DNA of 64,000 nt from Nephrocerus scutellatus (Eukaryota > Arthropoda > Insecta > Diptera > Pipunculidae). Location of the stretch: positions 38,638,760 through 38,702,759 of the forward strand of contig OX352761.1 of NCBI GenBank assembly GCA_947095585.1, written 5' to 3'. Below the pieces are notes generated by a model. The model did no database searches. It saw only the letters and a list, made by a program, of their open reading frames with translations, and was not told the DNA's origin. This document shows positions 43,123 to 53,543 of this stretch, piece by piece (position 1 is the first letter of the stretch; the number at the start of each line of letters is the position of its first letter). The position numbers and the translations under genes are program-made.

Positions 43123-44166
43123 TTATTCTGTGTAGGAAAATTTCTTGTGTGCTGGAAATTTTGTCGTCACAAACTTAACACCTGTTTCACAAAATTCTTC
43201 GGCTTGTTGAGTCGCGTTAATTGCTGATGATTTGTCTGTATTTATTTGATCTAAGGTTAGGTTGATCTGCGTTCTAAAAACTCCTCGTTTTACGTGTGCT
43301 ATTCCAATTTCCTCGATGTATAAACCAGAGTTAAATTGCTTTATTTCGTAACCGCAGTGGCCAGTGCTGACGAAAGACATTACGAGCAGTGCGCTGAGTA
43401 GTAATTTACCAAGTTTGCATCGTTTTGCCTTGGGGAGCGTCGTGGGCCTTTCGGTGTTAAACCAGGTTGGACCAATTGGACGAATTTTACGCTTGCCCTG
43501 CCTTGAAGTCGATGCCCTGTGCACATTAGGAAGTGCTGGCCTGGAGACCAAATTAACACAGGCGTTTGCGCAAGTTTTCTCAATTGTTTCTTCCGCTGCT
43601 TTCCTTGTGGTGATTGGTAGTTCATTGTCACTTATTGGTAGAGGACAGATTTTTGCTACAGGCCTCTGTATTTCCTTTTGTCCTATTTTTAAGGTGACAA
43701 CTCGAGCGCAACCGTCATCCGCTAAGTGGACGCGTAGAACTCGACCCAATGCCCACTGAGTGGAAGGCAATTGTTCATTTTTAATCAGGACGACGCTTCC
43801 TGGACTTATGTTGGGCCTTGTGATCATCCATTTCGGGCGCTGCTGCAACCGTGTCAGATATTCATTGCTCCAACGTTTCCAGAAAGTTTGATGTAGTTTT
43901 GAAAGGAGCTGCCATCTGTTCAGTAGATCCAGCTTGTCCTCATTAATGTTTTCCTCTGGTAGTGCTGTGATTGCTCCTCCTGCGAGGAAGTGGCCCGGAG
44001 TGAGGACCTCTAAAATGCTAGTATCGTCGTCTATTGGACACAGTGGTCGGGAGTTGAGACATGCTTCGATTTTTATCAGTAATGTTGAAAGCTCTTCGTA
44101 TGATAGTAGGGCGTTTCCCAGAATGCGTTTGAGATGGGTTTTACAGATTTCACTCCAGCTTCCCAT
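43123..44166 (-). pseudogene. BEL integrase C-terminus (DUF5641-like) and env start
   Basis: The frame begins after a frameshift near 44150 and reads LKRILGNALLSYEELSTLL, ACLNSRPLCPIDDD (end of the integrase core), LTPGHFLAGGAITALP, LLNRWQLLSKLHQTFWKRW, EYLTRLQQRPKW and SVVLIKNEQLPSTQWALGRV, the DUF5641-type region typical of BEL/Pao. After residue 245 a hydrophobic LLLSALLVMSFVSTGHCGYE looks like an env signal peptide, followed by the env N-terminus to 43123. Integrase and env thus share one frame here, suggesting env expression by splicing or read-through. This env half is truncated by the insertion. Confidence 0.78.
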
Positions 44167-45266
44167 AGCCTCCCGAAGTGGGGAGACGCCGGCGGTATGA
44201 AATGCCAGTCAATGGATAGATTTGTTAATTCTCTCTGAATATCGTTGTTGTAAGCCAAGCCTTCCTTCTTGGAGAATAAATCTAGTATTTTATTTGCTGA
44301 TACAAAGTTCGTACCATTATCACTATATAAATGTGAAATTCTTCTTCGTCGACCGCCTAACCTTGAAAGCGCTGCCAAGAATCCCTTAGCTGTTAAGTCG
44401 CTGACCACTTCCAGATGTATTGCCTTTGTAGCTAGACAGATGAACACGGCAATTTAACCCTTGTAGCTCTTTGAGCCTCGTCCCTTCGCAAGCTTTAGTG
44501 ATATTGGGCCTGCGTAATCTAGTCCAGTGTGGGTAAATGGTTTGCTTATTGTAACTCGTGGTTTTGGCAAATGCCCCATTATTAGCTCGAGTGGTCTAGC
44601 ATTTGTTTTAAAGCATGTGACGCACCTATGCAATCGTTGTTTCACGGCGCTTTTTGCATTTATGATCCAATATTCCTGTCTGGTATGGGCCAGTGTCGCT
44701 TGTCTACCACCATGCATTGTTGCTGTGTGGGAGTGGTCTATGATCATTGATGTAAGAGGGTGCTTGTATGGAAGAAGAATCGGGTGCTTTGCTTCGTATA
44801 TTAATTCGGATTTTTCCAGCCGTCCTCCTACCCTTATTATTCCATCTTTTATGAAGGGGTTCAGTGAAAGTAGGATGCTCTTTTTGCCAACACATTTGCC
44901 TTGGTTAAGCTGGTCCCATTCCTCAGAGAATTTCTGTTTTTGAACCATGATGATTATGGATCTTCTCACATCTTTGATTTCCGTAGCTGTTAGTAAGCCG
45001 TGATTTTTGCTGCTGACACCAGGCCTGCTGTTCCTTATTAAACGTTGACACCATGCTGTTACCTTTAAGAGGCGTTGGAAATGGGAAAACCTTGAAATTA
45101 TGTCATCTTGATCAATGATCCGGTCGTTTATTGTAATAGTTTTCTCCTTGGCCCTGAGTTCAAGCGTGGTTTCTATAATTTTGTCCGTCTGAGGCATTGT
45201 TCTGCCTTTGAGCCAGGCAGGGCCGAACCAACATAGGTTGTTTAGTTGTAGTTTTATAGCGGTCAT
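44076..45266 (-). pseudogene. BEL integrase: zinc-binding domain and catalytic core
   Basis: Right to left: RSKN-type linker, HPILLPYKHPLTSMIIDHSH then MHGGRQATLAHTRQEYWI and HRCVTCFKTNARP (the H-H-C-C zinc domain, near 44640-44710), PFTHTGLDYAGPISLK (first Asp), a TAA after SYKG near 44454, FICLATKAIHLEVVSDLTAK, HLYSDNGTNFVSANK (second Asp) and PHFGRLWEAGVKSVK (Glu). The DDE triad is intact. The nonsense codon before FICL and the frameshift after VKSVK inactivate it. Confidence 0.85.
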
Positions 45267-45735
45267 CCCTCTTGTAGCTATGTCCGCTGGATTATCATGT
45301 GTGTTAACGTGTTGCCAGATCTTAGGGTCGATCAGTTTGTTGACTTCCGAAACGCGATTTGCTACGAATGTCTTCCATCGATGGTGCCCTCCTTTAATCC
45401 ATGCTAAAACAATTTCGGAGTCTGTCCAGGCTTACTTTTCTACGTTGTCAATTCCAAGTGCTCGTTCGGTTTGTGTCATCAAATTTGCCAGAAGTAGTGC
45501 ACCACAGAGTTCCAGTCTCGGGATTGTTGTGTGATGTTTCAAGAGGGCCACCTTAGATTTTGCTATTAATAGTGTTGTATGTATTGCACCAGTGGGTGAA
45601 ATTGTCCTTGCGTATATCACTGCTGCATATGCCTTATTAGATGCATCACAAAACCCGTGTAGCTGCAATGTCTGAGTTGTTGTGAAATTGAACCATCTTT
45701 GAATTTTTATTTTTTCTACGCCGTCGAGCCCCTTC
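45267..45735 (-). pseudogene. BEL RNase H
   Basis: Right to left: KIQRWFNFTT, LHGFCDASNKAYAAVIYAR (first Asp), SKVALLKHHTTIPRLELCGA (Glu), ALGIDNVEK, TAA at 45432-45434, then AWTDSEIVLAWIKGGHHRWK (second Asp), FVANRVSEVNKL and NPADIATRGM. The order is that of the BEL/Pao connection between RT and integrase. One nonsense codon. Confidence 0.83.
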
Positions 45736-47026
45736 TTGAATTGTGTCCATTTCTCTGCTACGTTTTTACTTGCCGGATCGTCCCATTGTTCGTTTTCTTT
45801 TCAGAGTGTTTGCATTAAAAGTTTTCCGTTTATTATGATTGGGGCAAGAAAACCAAGTGGATCGTATATTGTTGCGATGTCTGACAGAATGCTTCGTTTT
45901 GTTGTAGGTTTGTCTACTGAATTAATGTAGTATTGAAAGACGTCCGGCTTGCAATAGATCTTGTAGTTCGCGTTGTACCAATTTTGCTTTTTGAAGTGAA
46001 TACATCGTCTACATAAAAATCGTTAGCCAGTATTTTTGATGCTGTAGGGTACTTCGTTCTTTCATCGTTCGCCAATTGATGCAGTACTCTAATTGCTAAG
46101 TAAGAAGCGCATGCTGTACCATAAGTTACCGTTGCTAACTCATACTCAATGATTGGCTCTTTAGGCGAGAACCTCCAAAGAATTCTTTGAAAGCGTTTGT
46201 CATCATCGTGCATTCTGATCTGACGATACATTTTCTCGATATCCGCTTTTAATACTACCCTGTGCTTTCTCCATCTTAGCAAAATGTCGACAATGTCTTG
46301 CTGTAGTTTTGGGCCAATGTTTAGTACGTCATTTAGACTGAGTCCGTTTCGACATTTGGCAGAGGCGTCAAAAACGACTCGTATCTTGTCCTGTTGACTG
46401 TCGCGTTTCCACACTGCATGATGTGGAAGATAGCAGTTATCACGTTCATTGGTAGGACTTGATCTCAAGTTCATATGGCCTAATTTTATGTATTCCTTCA
46501 TACAATTTTTGTATTCGGCTTCTAGTTTGGTATCGCGTGCAAATCTGGTTTCCAATGCCTTGAATCTAGCTAAAGCAGCGCCCTTGCTTTCGCCGAGACT
46601 TGGTGCTCCTGACTTAAAAGGAAGACGAACTGTATATCTTTCTTCATTGTCCCTTGTTGTGTTCTCTTTGAAGAATGCGTCGTGCTCCTCCGTTACCTTT
46701 AGCTCGCTGTGGCTCTTAACATCTTCTATTTCCCAGAACTTTGTTAGCACTTCCGTTAAGCTCGTAGTGGCGATGAGGCCGGTTATAATATGCTTGTTGC
46801 CTTTATTTTTGGTTGGAGATCCGGAAAGGATCCATCCAAATTGTGTTTGTTGTGCGACTACAGATGATGTCTGTTCCTTGATAATTCCATTGAGAATTAT
46901 TTCTCCGAATACATCAGCTCCTAATATGATGTCTATTTGTCCAGGTTTGTTGTATTGCGGATCTGCCAAGACTGCCTTATTTACGAGTTCCAAGTTGTAC
47001 TTCAGATCATATTCGGGTTTTTTTTG
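45736..47026 (-). pseudogene. BEL reverse transcriptase
   Basis: Right to left: QKKPEYDLKYN after a TGA at 47027-47029, then KPGQIDIILGADVFG, QTQFGWILSGSP, YTVRLPFKSGAPSLGESKG, YLPHHAVWKRDSQQDKIRVV, FDASAKCRNGLSLNDVLN, QDIVDILLRWRKHRVVLKAD, YGTACASYLAIRVL and ANDFYVDDVFT (active site YVDD near 46010). A frameshift follows YVDDVFT near 46000. The continuation in another frame includes RSILSDIATIYDPLGFLAPI (45840-45900). It is a full-length domain otherwise. Confidence 0.87.
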
Positions 47027-47437
47027 TCAAGTTTTCATTACTAACGCTTCTACGTGTAGAGAATAGCTTGAATCGAATCTTGGAGTTAAGTGAAGAGTTG
47101 TTTTGTGTTTGTTCCTTCCGGCTTCACATCCTCCCATTCCGATGACGGTTACGTTTGATGCTTCTTTTTTTGCTCGAATTCTTTGAACTGCTGCTTCGGT
47201 GATGAATGAAGCTTGAGAACCTTGATCAATTAATGCTCTTAGCATTAATCCGTTGCCCAGGACGCATGCCGTTGCTAGAAGAACCTCGTGCTCGTTTGTT
47301 CTTTTGACAGTTAGCGATTGGACCTTGTGCTGATTGTGGTTGGTAGTGGGTGCAACCTTTTCAACAAAAAACTCGTGCAATAATGTGTTGTGCTTTCCGT
47401 TGCACGTCTTGCATCTTGTTTTGCTGGGGCATTGCAT
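47027..47437 (-). pseudogene. BEL nucleocapsid end and aspartic protease
   Basis: Starts MQCPSKTRCKTCNGKHNTLL, the second Cys/His knuckle, and continues with LMLRALIDQGSQASFITEAA, the protease active site (D-Q-G-S, BEL form of DTG/DSG), then VIGMGGCEAGRNK and SLHVEALVMKT. It is in the same frame as the gag part on its right, separated only by the TGA at 47510-47512, and in the same frame as RT on its left, separated by the TGA at 47027-47029. Confidence 0.82.
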
Positions 47438-47509
47438 TAGCTGGTGTTTTTTGTTTAAACAGTTTATGCAACTTTTCTTAGAGTTTAATTTTTGTACTTT
47501 TAGTTCAGG

Positions 47510-48903
47510 TCACATGTGTCTGAACTCCTGGCAATGATAGATGGGATGGATACCATTGCATATTGAACAGTTGTTCTGTGCAACTGTATAACAATTTTTT
47601 ACACTCTTCGGCCTAATGTTTGTTTTGTTCCCACGGTGTGGCTGACAATTAACCACCATCGGCTGGCAGGTCTCTAGCCCCTGGAACCTCTTTTCTAGGA
47701 ACTTCAGGAAGTCCTCCAAGTTCTGGATGTCCCTCGGATTGTTTAATGTGACTTCGTATTGCTTCTGAGATTCCTTGTCTAATTTCTCTCTTAAAATGTG
47801 TGTGACGATTGGACCGAATGAGTTTACATCCATGCCTAATGAGGATAGGGCATGGACAGTTTCTTTTGTTGTGTCATACAACTTGCGTAGACCTTCTACG
47901 GATTCTGTTGTAAGGCGTTGCTGGTTAAGTAGTGCATCGACTTGGCTGGCAAATATTTTTCTTTTGTTTTCGAACCTGTTGCATACAAGCTCCCAAGCTG
48001 CATCATAATTTGTCTCCGATATGTCCAGATGCCTTATGACGCTGTCCGCGCTTCCCTTTAGATGTGTTTTTAGAAACTGCATCTTCTCGATTTTGGCCAG
48101 TGATTTATTTTCATGAACAATCTTTTGGAAAAGATCATGAAAGGAAGTCTATTTTTGGTAGTGGCCATCAAATTGTGGAATGTTGACTCGAGGAAGCCGG
48201 ACTAAATTTATTTTGTCATTTGCTTGCGAGAATTTGGATTCTTTGTCCGCAAGTATAGCCATTGTGGATTCATAATTGTTTTGTGCCTTGCCAAATAGAT
48301 TTTCGGAGAAGTAATTCTCTTCGAATTTTTCCTCGTCTTGTACTATCTGCTCATGGTGTAGCTTAATTTTCATCCACTGTTCATTAATTGACCAACGTTT
48401 GTATTCAATGTGGGATTTTGATGATTCAGTATAAATCATAGTACAATCCTGAAGAGCATTGGTTAATTTCTGGATTCTAAAACATTGTCGTTTTATTCCA
48501 AGTTTTGTGGTATCTCTTTATGAAGATTAAAGTCTTCTGCAGAAAACCTTGTTTTTTTGCTGGTTGTCGCCATGGGTTTCGTGGCCTGTCGCTCTGCCTC
48601 AAGAGGTGCCTTTGATGTTGGCGCTTCTTTGGTGATATCAAGGACAAGGATATCTTTCTACTTGGGAGCAAACCTGATCATAATAGTTTGTGGTATATAT
48701 AAATGATCGGCATTGTCGCCAAGTTCTGTTATTTGCTGATGCCTGTTTTTAAGGTCATCATACAGGGATTCAATTTCTTTCAATCTTGCTGTAGTGAATA
48801 CCTTAGTTCTCCGGGAGTATGACTCGCGTTTGTACTTTTTGAATACCTTCTGTATGCAGTCCACTACTGCCTTCTGGTCCTGTACTGCATCGTCCATTTC
48901 CAT
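47510..48903 (-). pseudogene. BEL gag (capsid and first zinc knuckle)
   Basis: Starts at ATG 48903 (MEMDDAVQDQKAVVDCIQK). A TAG after RFAPK (48658-48660) and further stops near 48496 and 48450 break the N-terminal part. From 48439, EKFEENYFSENLF and INLVRLPRVNIPQFDGHYQK lead to a TAG at 48149-48151 where the family usually has Trp (QFDG...W..F). The frame then continues SFHDLFQKIVHENKSLAKIE, FLKTHLKGSADSVI, SLGMDVNSFGPIVTHIL and CSICNGIHPIYHCQEF (zinc knuckle). The TGA at 47510 follows. The PxFDG...FxxxF...H region is the DUF1759-type capsid of BEL/Pao. Confidence 0.83.
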
Positions 48904-49250
48904 TTTAGAGAATTATTTTTATATGTTGCTTGTGGCTGGACACTTTTGATAATGTGCCACACGCTTTTATAGCCGTGCCGCACGCCTTGCTTGACTTGAC
49001 TGCTTTGCTTGACTTGACACTGTTTAAGCCGTGCCAAACGCTTTGCTTGATTTGACACTGCTTTGCTTGACTTGACACTGTTTAAGCCGTGCCAAACGCT
49101 TTGCTTGATTTGACACTGCTTTGCTTGACTTGACACTGTTTAAGCCGTGCCAAACGCTTTGCTTGATTTGACACTGCTTTGCTTGACTTGACACTGTTTA
49201 AGCCGTGCCAAACGCTTTGTCTGATATTCTTCCTTGGAAGAATGGTTCCT
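48904..49250 (-). repeat. BEL leader with 58-bp tandem repeat
   Basis: Between gag ATG and the primer-binding site lie about 3.5 units of 58 bp (AGCCGTGCC at 49027, 49085, 49143 and 49201). Each contains TTGCTTGATTTGACACTG and TTGCTTGACTTGACACTG, that is, an inner 24-25-bp duplication. The long open frames on the minus strand are repeat artefacts. The leader is where packaging signals reside in retroelements; a link is only inference. Confidence 0.85.
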
Positions 49251-49268
49251 TTTCGCTCGAAGGACCAA
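49251..49268 (-). promoter_or_regulatory. Primer-binding site
   Basis: TTGGTCCTTCGAGCGAAA on the minus strand directly follows the 5' LTR end CCAACA, at the position of the tRNA primer site. TGGTCCTTCGAGC-type sites are seen in BEL elements; the matching tRNA was not determined. Confidence 0.7.
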
Positions 49269-49749
49269 TGTTGGAGTTGCCTTGATATACTGACCCTTAC
49301 CACTGGTGGGGGGAATCGGTATTCAAAGCAGCCTTGTGTTTTTGATTTAAACTAATGACCCTTACCTTGGGTAGGGGGAATCAGTAGATCATTCAAAGAA
49401 AGACCTTTTTGAAGTGTGTACAATTTTATTTAATTTCCTCTTATTTATACTAAAAATCTAAGACTAAATATACATATAAATCTTTATGTGGGATATAGCG
49501 CTTGTATATTACATTGGTGATAAGACGATACACATATCACACGTCTTATCTCTATGGTTTTTGTATTTTACATTTTGGTGATAAGACCATACGCATAACA
49601 TAAGTCATGTATGGTATTTGCTTATCACTTATCTGGTTTGGTGTTTCTTCCATCCTAGGAGGTTGATGAAGATAACGCTGTGATGTGTTGAACTCCACAA
49701 GGCAAATCCTGAACCCGACAGATAACGAACGTATTACACTCTCATGCAG
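49269..49749 (-). repeat. BEL 5' LTR, truncated at its outer end
   Basis: Matches the 3' LTR from CTGCATGAGAGTGTAAT (49749) to CTCCAACA (49269). It lacks the outer 130 or so bp (TGTGCAGTCC... part of U3), which in the 3' LTR carries the 64-bp tandem. The break joins directly to the C-rich minisatellite (GTCACCCCC). It includes 59 bp absent from the other LTR. Confidence 0.85.
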
Positions 49750-50522
49750 GTCACCCCCCCCCCCCTCAGTTATCGACCCAACCCCCTAGAGCTGTATTAC
49801 CATCACCATTCAAATCAGCGACCCCGAAAACCATAGAATGGACACTAACATCGGTCACTTCCCCCCCCCCCCGCAGTTATCGACCCCATCCCCCTAGAGC
49901 TGTCTTACCACCACCATTCAACTCAACGACCACGAAAACCCCCACCTCTCAGTTATCAGCCCATCCCCCTAGAGCTGTCTTACCATCACCATTCAGCTCA
50001 GCGACCCCGAAAACCATAAAATTGACACTTATATCGTTCACCCCCCCCCCCCCCCCCACAGTTATCACCCCATCTCTCTAGAGCTGTGTGACCATCCCCA
50101 TTCAACTTAGCGACCACGAAAACCATAAATTCGACACTAATATCGGTCACCCTACTCCCCCCTTCAGTTATCACCCCATCTCCCTAGAGCTATGTTACCA
50201 TCCCCGTTCAACTCAGCGACCACGAAAACCATAAATTCGACACTAATATCGATCACCCATCTCCCTGCGGGAATATAACTCACCCATAGGAGTGTACTAC
50301 CAGCACTATTCGTCTCGGCTATAGCAAAAACGGTAGGTCCGACACTATAATCGCCTGCCACGCCTCCCCTAGCCAAAAAACGTGCTACGTGCTACCACCT
50401 ATGTTTGATTCCACATAGTAACTAATATGTATACCATGTTTGGTTGAAATTGGTCAAGGCGTTCCATGGCTAGTTAGGCACAAATATACACATATACAAA
50501 TAAATTCTCTTATATATATAGA
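49750..50522 (-). mobile_element. Helitron, 5' part (interrupted by BEL)
   Basis: Four to five C-rich minisatellite units with C-runs up to 17 (near 50041-50057), then the GGAGTGTACTACCAGCACTA to CCAATTTCAACCAAAC (minus) subterminal region and the terminus TCTATATATATA at 50522 on the minus strand, preceded by A. Matches the 5' parts of the Helitrons at 18597 and 20156. Confidence 0.75.
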
Positions 50523-51653
50523 TTAATATATTAACTAGCGGAAACACCTGGCGTTTCCCGGCTGCCCCATCCCAAAGACCCCCACCAAAGTTATCACCTG
50601 TCCAATGACGCCACGTCCACTGACTTCCAGCCCACTGACCTCCCGCCAGCTGACCACCCACCCACAGACCACCCCCACCCACTTTGAGCCAAATCTGTCC
50701 ATAAATAAGAAATTTCGGAAAAAAAGCGACCCCAGCGCCACCTAGAAAGGTTTAACACAAACAAAAACAATCCGGAGCACTACACGAATATATGGTGTGT
50801 GTATAAGTTGGAATGCTTCAGTGGCTTAGCCGTGATAGTTAGATATACATACGCACCAACGTTTTTATATATTAAGATTTTGTATGCTAGCTTTTCAGAG
50901 GCGATTTACTACTTTGCTATATTTGATTTTTATTAAACTAGACTTGACGTATTTTTGTGTGTATTTTCGACTATTTTGAAGTCCTTTTAACTACCTTCAT
51001 CACCTTGTGTGTTTATATTCCGCTTGTGACGTGTGTCGCGTGGATGGAAATGCCACCCGTTTTTCGTTGTTGAGGTCCTTTTTAACCACCTTTCGCACGA
51101 CCTAGGGTGAAATCTTGTGAGCACCACAATGTCAGTGGCCAATTTTGATATACCACGTGTGACGCATGTATCGTGTGGCACGTGTGATGCATATAAAAAT
51201 ACTTTGAAAATATTTTGAAATAGACCCGACCTCAAAACGGATATTTTGGCGAATATAAGCAAATAATTAAGGACTGTTTGACGCGTGTCGATACATAAAA
51301 ATTTGTACCCGAAAAACGAAATTTTTTCACATTTACTTGTTGTACGAATTAAAATAAAAAATAATTGTTTTCATTAAAAAATAGTGTTGGGGGTAGTGTT
51401 TTATATTTCAGCATTTATAGTGGAATTCAGCATACTTTTGGTTATTAGAGAATTTACATGAAACATTTTATTTTTTATGGGCTGTTTTATAAATTCTCTA
51501 TATTATCTCACGTGCCCGTGGATGGCTGGGTGGCACACCAAATCTTGTGATCAATTTTTAACTTTATTTTTATTTTTATGGGCTGTTTTTTGTTTTGTTT
51601 TTGTAGTTTTAATTTGCTTTTTTGTATAAATTCGGATATTCCCTAACTCGATA
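50523..51653 (-). mobile_element. Repeat unit B, copy 2
   Basis: Nearly identical to 18598-19689, including the same 13-bp spacer to the Helitron 5' end, CTAG at 50535-50538 with CGGAAACACCTGGCG, the GCACGACCTAGGGTGAAATC segment and a final ACTCGATAT. It has one copy of the 73-bp segment instead of two. It also has an extra stretch of about 150 bp (51356-51480) that holds a family A end (TTAGAGAATTTACATG). Confidence 0.62.
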
Positions 51654-52234
51654 TCTATATAAATCCGTTTGTTACTTTCAAACTAATGACAGCGAATATG
51701 GCTGCTGTAGTATTTCGGCTATACTGTCGCGGTGCGGTGTAGTGTAGTGTGCTCCAGCTCACTGATTTTGTGTTCGCTAAATACTTTACGTTGTTTCTAA
51801 GCGATCTGTTAAAATACCGCACCGGACCGGAAACCATTCTGTTTCAGGCATTACAGTGAAAAACAGTAAGCAGAAAATCCCATTTTAAATTTTTACAAAA
51901 TTTGTATTCATTTGTATTTGGTACTAATGTGGTCATGTCTGACGTTTAACAAATCGTTGTAATATGTGCTGGCGTTTTGCATCACATGCAAAAAATAAAA
52001 CCCAAAAAGAAAAGGACGAAGGAATGGCTTTTGGAAGGTTTTTTGTATTTGTATGTATGATCTGCTTAAAAATAAACACAACGGAAACTTACGACTACAA
52101 ACACTATTAAATAAAATACATTTATACAAATTTCCTCCAGTTCCCCATTCTTAACACTTCCAATACGGTTGGACTTCATAACTTTTCTATATTTCCTGGC
52201 AAAGAAGTTCGAAAATTTGCTTGTTGCTTTTTAC
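51654..52234. other. Non-coding, no gene seen
   Basis: AT-rich; GTGCGGTGTAGTGTAGTGTG near 51730 and no coding motif. Confidence 0.4.
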
Positions 52235-52238
52235 ATAT

Positions 52239-52889
52239 TGTTACGAAACTCCGACTTTCGAATTTGCAAATAAAACACAACACAAGCTTATTAATTTACA
52301 AATAATAACTTTAGTTAACAAACAGTAAAAATAACACAAGTTCACAACTTTATACTGGACAACTTTTAAATGCACACAAAAACACTTATAATACTTGTAC
52401 TTTACAATAATTCTCTTAGGTGGTAGCTTTATTACTTTGCAAAAACCTTTACAACTTGACTGGTTAAATTCCAAACAACTAATGAATCCTCTGCAGCGAA
52501 CACTACCTTTTATACTCATTGAAAAGTTTCCAGAAACTTCCAATCTTATAGACAGAAATATCCAGAAAATTGTGGTCTTATTCCCTTATTTACAACTAAC
52601 TATACTCATATGTAATTAGTCATCCTCTAAAAATAAACTACATGTGATAGAATCACAAAAACAGGGCAAACCGCACAAACCGGTTTGACTACATTGACCA
52701 GTACATAATGACTTAAACTTACAATCCGTTACATTTCGAATAATCTAATAAATCTTATAGCCTAAGAGTATGCTATTCAAAAGTGCTTAATTCTAATGCA
52801 GTGCCTATTTTTAGTATGCATTATGTAAATTGCGATTTATCTTAGGGTTCGAATTTCATTATCTGCAATAATAACTACTTTTCGTAACA
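52239..52889 (-). mobile_element. Solo LTR, 651 bp, with ATAT target duplication
   Basis: Plus-strand ends are TGTTACGAAACTCCGAC and CTTTTCGTAACA (inverted TGTTACGAAA/TTTTCGTAACA). Both sides carry ATAT (52235-52238 and 52890-52893). On the minus strand, GAGTATAAAAGGTAGTG (near 52510) looks like a TATA box and TGTTTTATTTGCAAATTCG lies near the 3' end, giving the orientation. No internal coding region: a product of LTR-LTR recombination. ATAT targeting suggests a Gypsy-type (17.6/297-like) element, by analogy only. Confidence 0.87.
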
Positions 52890-53047
52890 ATATAAATGCT
52901 ATCCAGAATATTTTAATTGACATCATAGTACTCGGCAAAAACTCGTTAAAAAAAATAGATTGGCAATCGGTCGTATTTTCGCACACACACGATATAATTA
53001 GCATACAACTGTCGCAAATGCGATCGCGATTTTGGTTCGAAGGCGTA

Positions 53048-53543
53048 AACCGTGTGATATCGGCCTATTGGATATTTTTGTCAACACACGATGCAACAGT
53101 TGTATGCGACGCTATTTTCGGACCAAAGTCTATACATTCGTGTATTTACTGCCTAACATTTAAACTCAAGTTTACAACATTTGTGAACAGAGAATAGTGC
53201 ATTTAATAATCACATCGTGTAAAACTACTTTTTTTTCGCATAGAGTAGAGAAAATTGACTTGACTACTGATGATCAGTGATTTCACTTCATTACAAACCG
53301 TGGGATATCGGCCTATTGGATATTTTTGTCAACACACGATGCAACAGTTGTATGCGACGCTGTTTTCGGACCAAAGTCTATACATTCCTGTATTTACTGC
53401 CTAACATTTAAACTCAAGTTTACAACATTTGTGAACAGAGAATAGTGCATTTAATAATCACATCGTGTAAAACTACTTTTTATTCGCATAGAGTAGAGAG
53501 AACTGACTTGACTACTGATGATCAGTGATGTCACTTCATTACA
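53048..53543. repeat. 248-bp direct tandem duplication
   Basis: AACCGTGTGATATCGGCCTA at 53048 and AACCGTGGGATATCGGCCTA at 53296 begin two copies that differ at about six positions. No open frame of note; content not recognised. Confidence 0.9.

Larger units (their letters stand above)
39960..49749 (-). mobile_element. BEL/Pao LTR retrotransposon (endogenous retrovirus-like, with env), inactive
   Basis: About 9.8 kb on the minus strand, running from the 5' LTR (49749-49269) through a primer-binding site, leader, gag, protease, RT, RNase H, integrase and env to the 3' LTR (40513-39960). RT with YVDD, the BEL-type RNase H and integrase order, and DUF5641-like sequence after integrase place it in BEL/Pao. 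The single gag-pol frame is broken by at least six nonsense codons and several frameshifts, and env contains a 1.2-kb insertion. The LTRs differ by roughly eight substitutions over about 400 aligned bases plus two indels, so insertion is not very recent. Confidence 0.9.

Noticed and set aside
48864..49303. Minus-strand frames with repeated VKSSKAVSNQAKRLARLKQ
   Set aside because: This is the 58-bp leader repeat of the BEL element, upstream of the gag ATG, so not protein coding.
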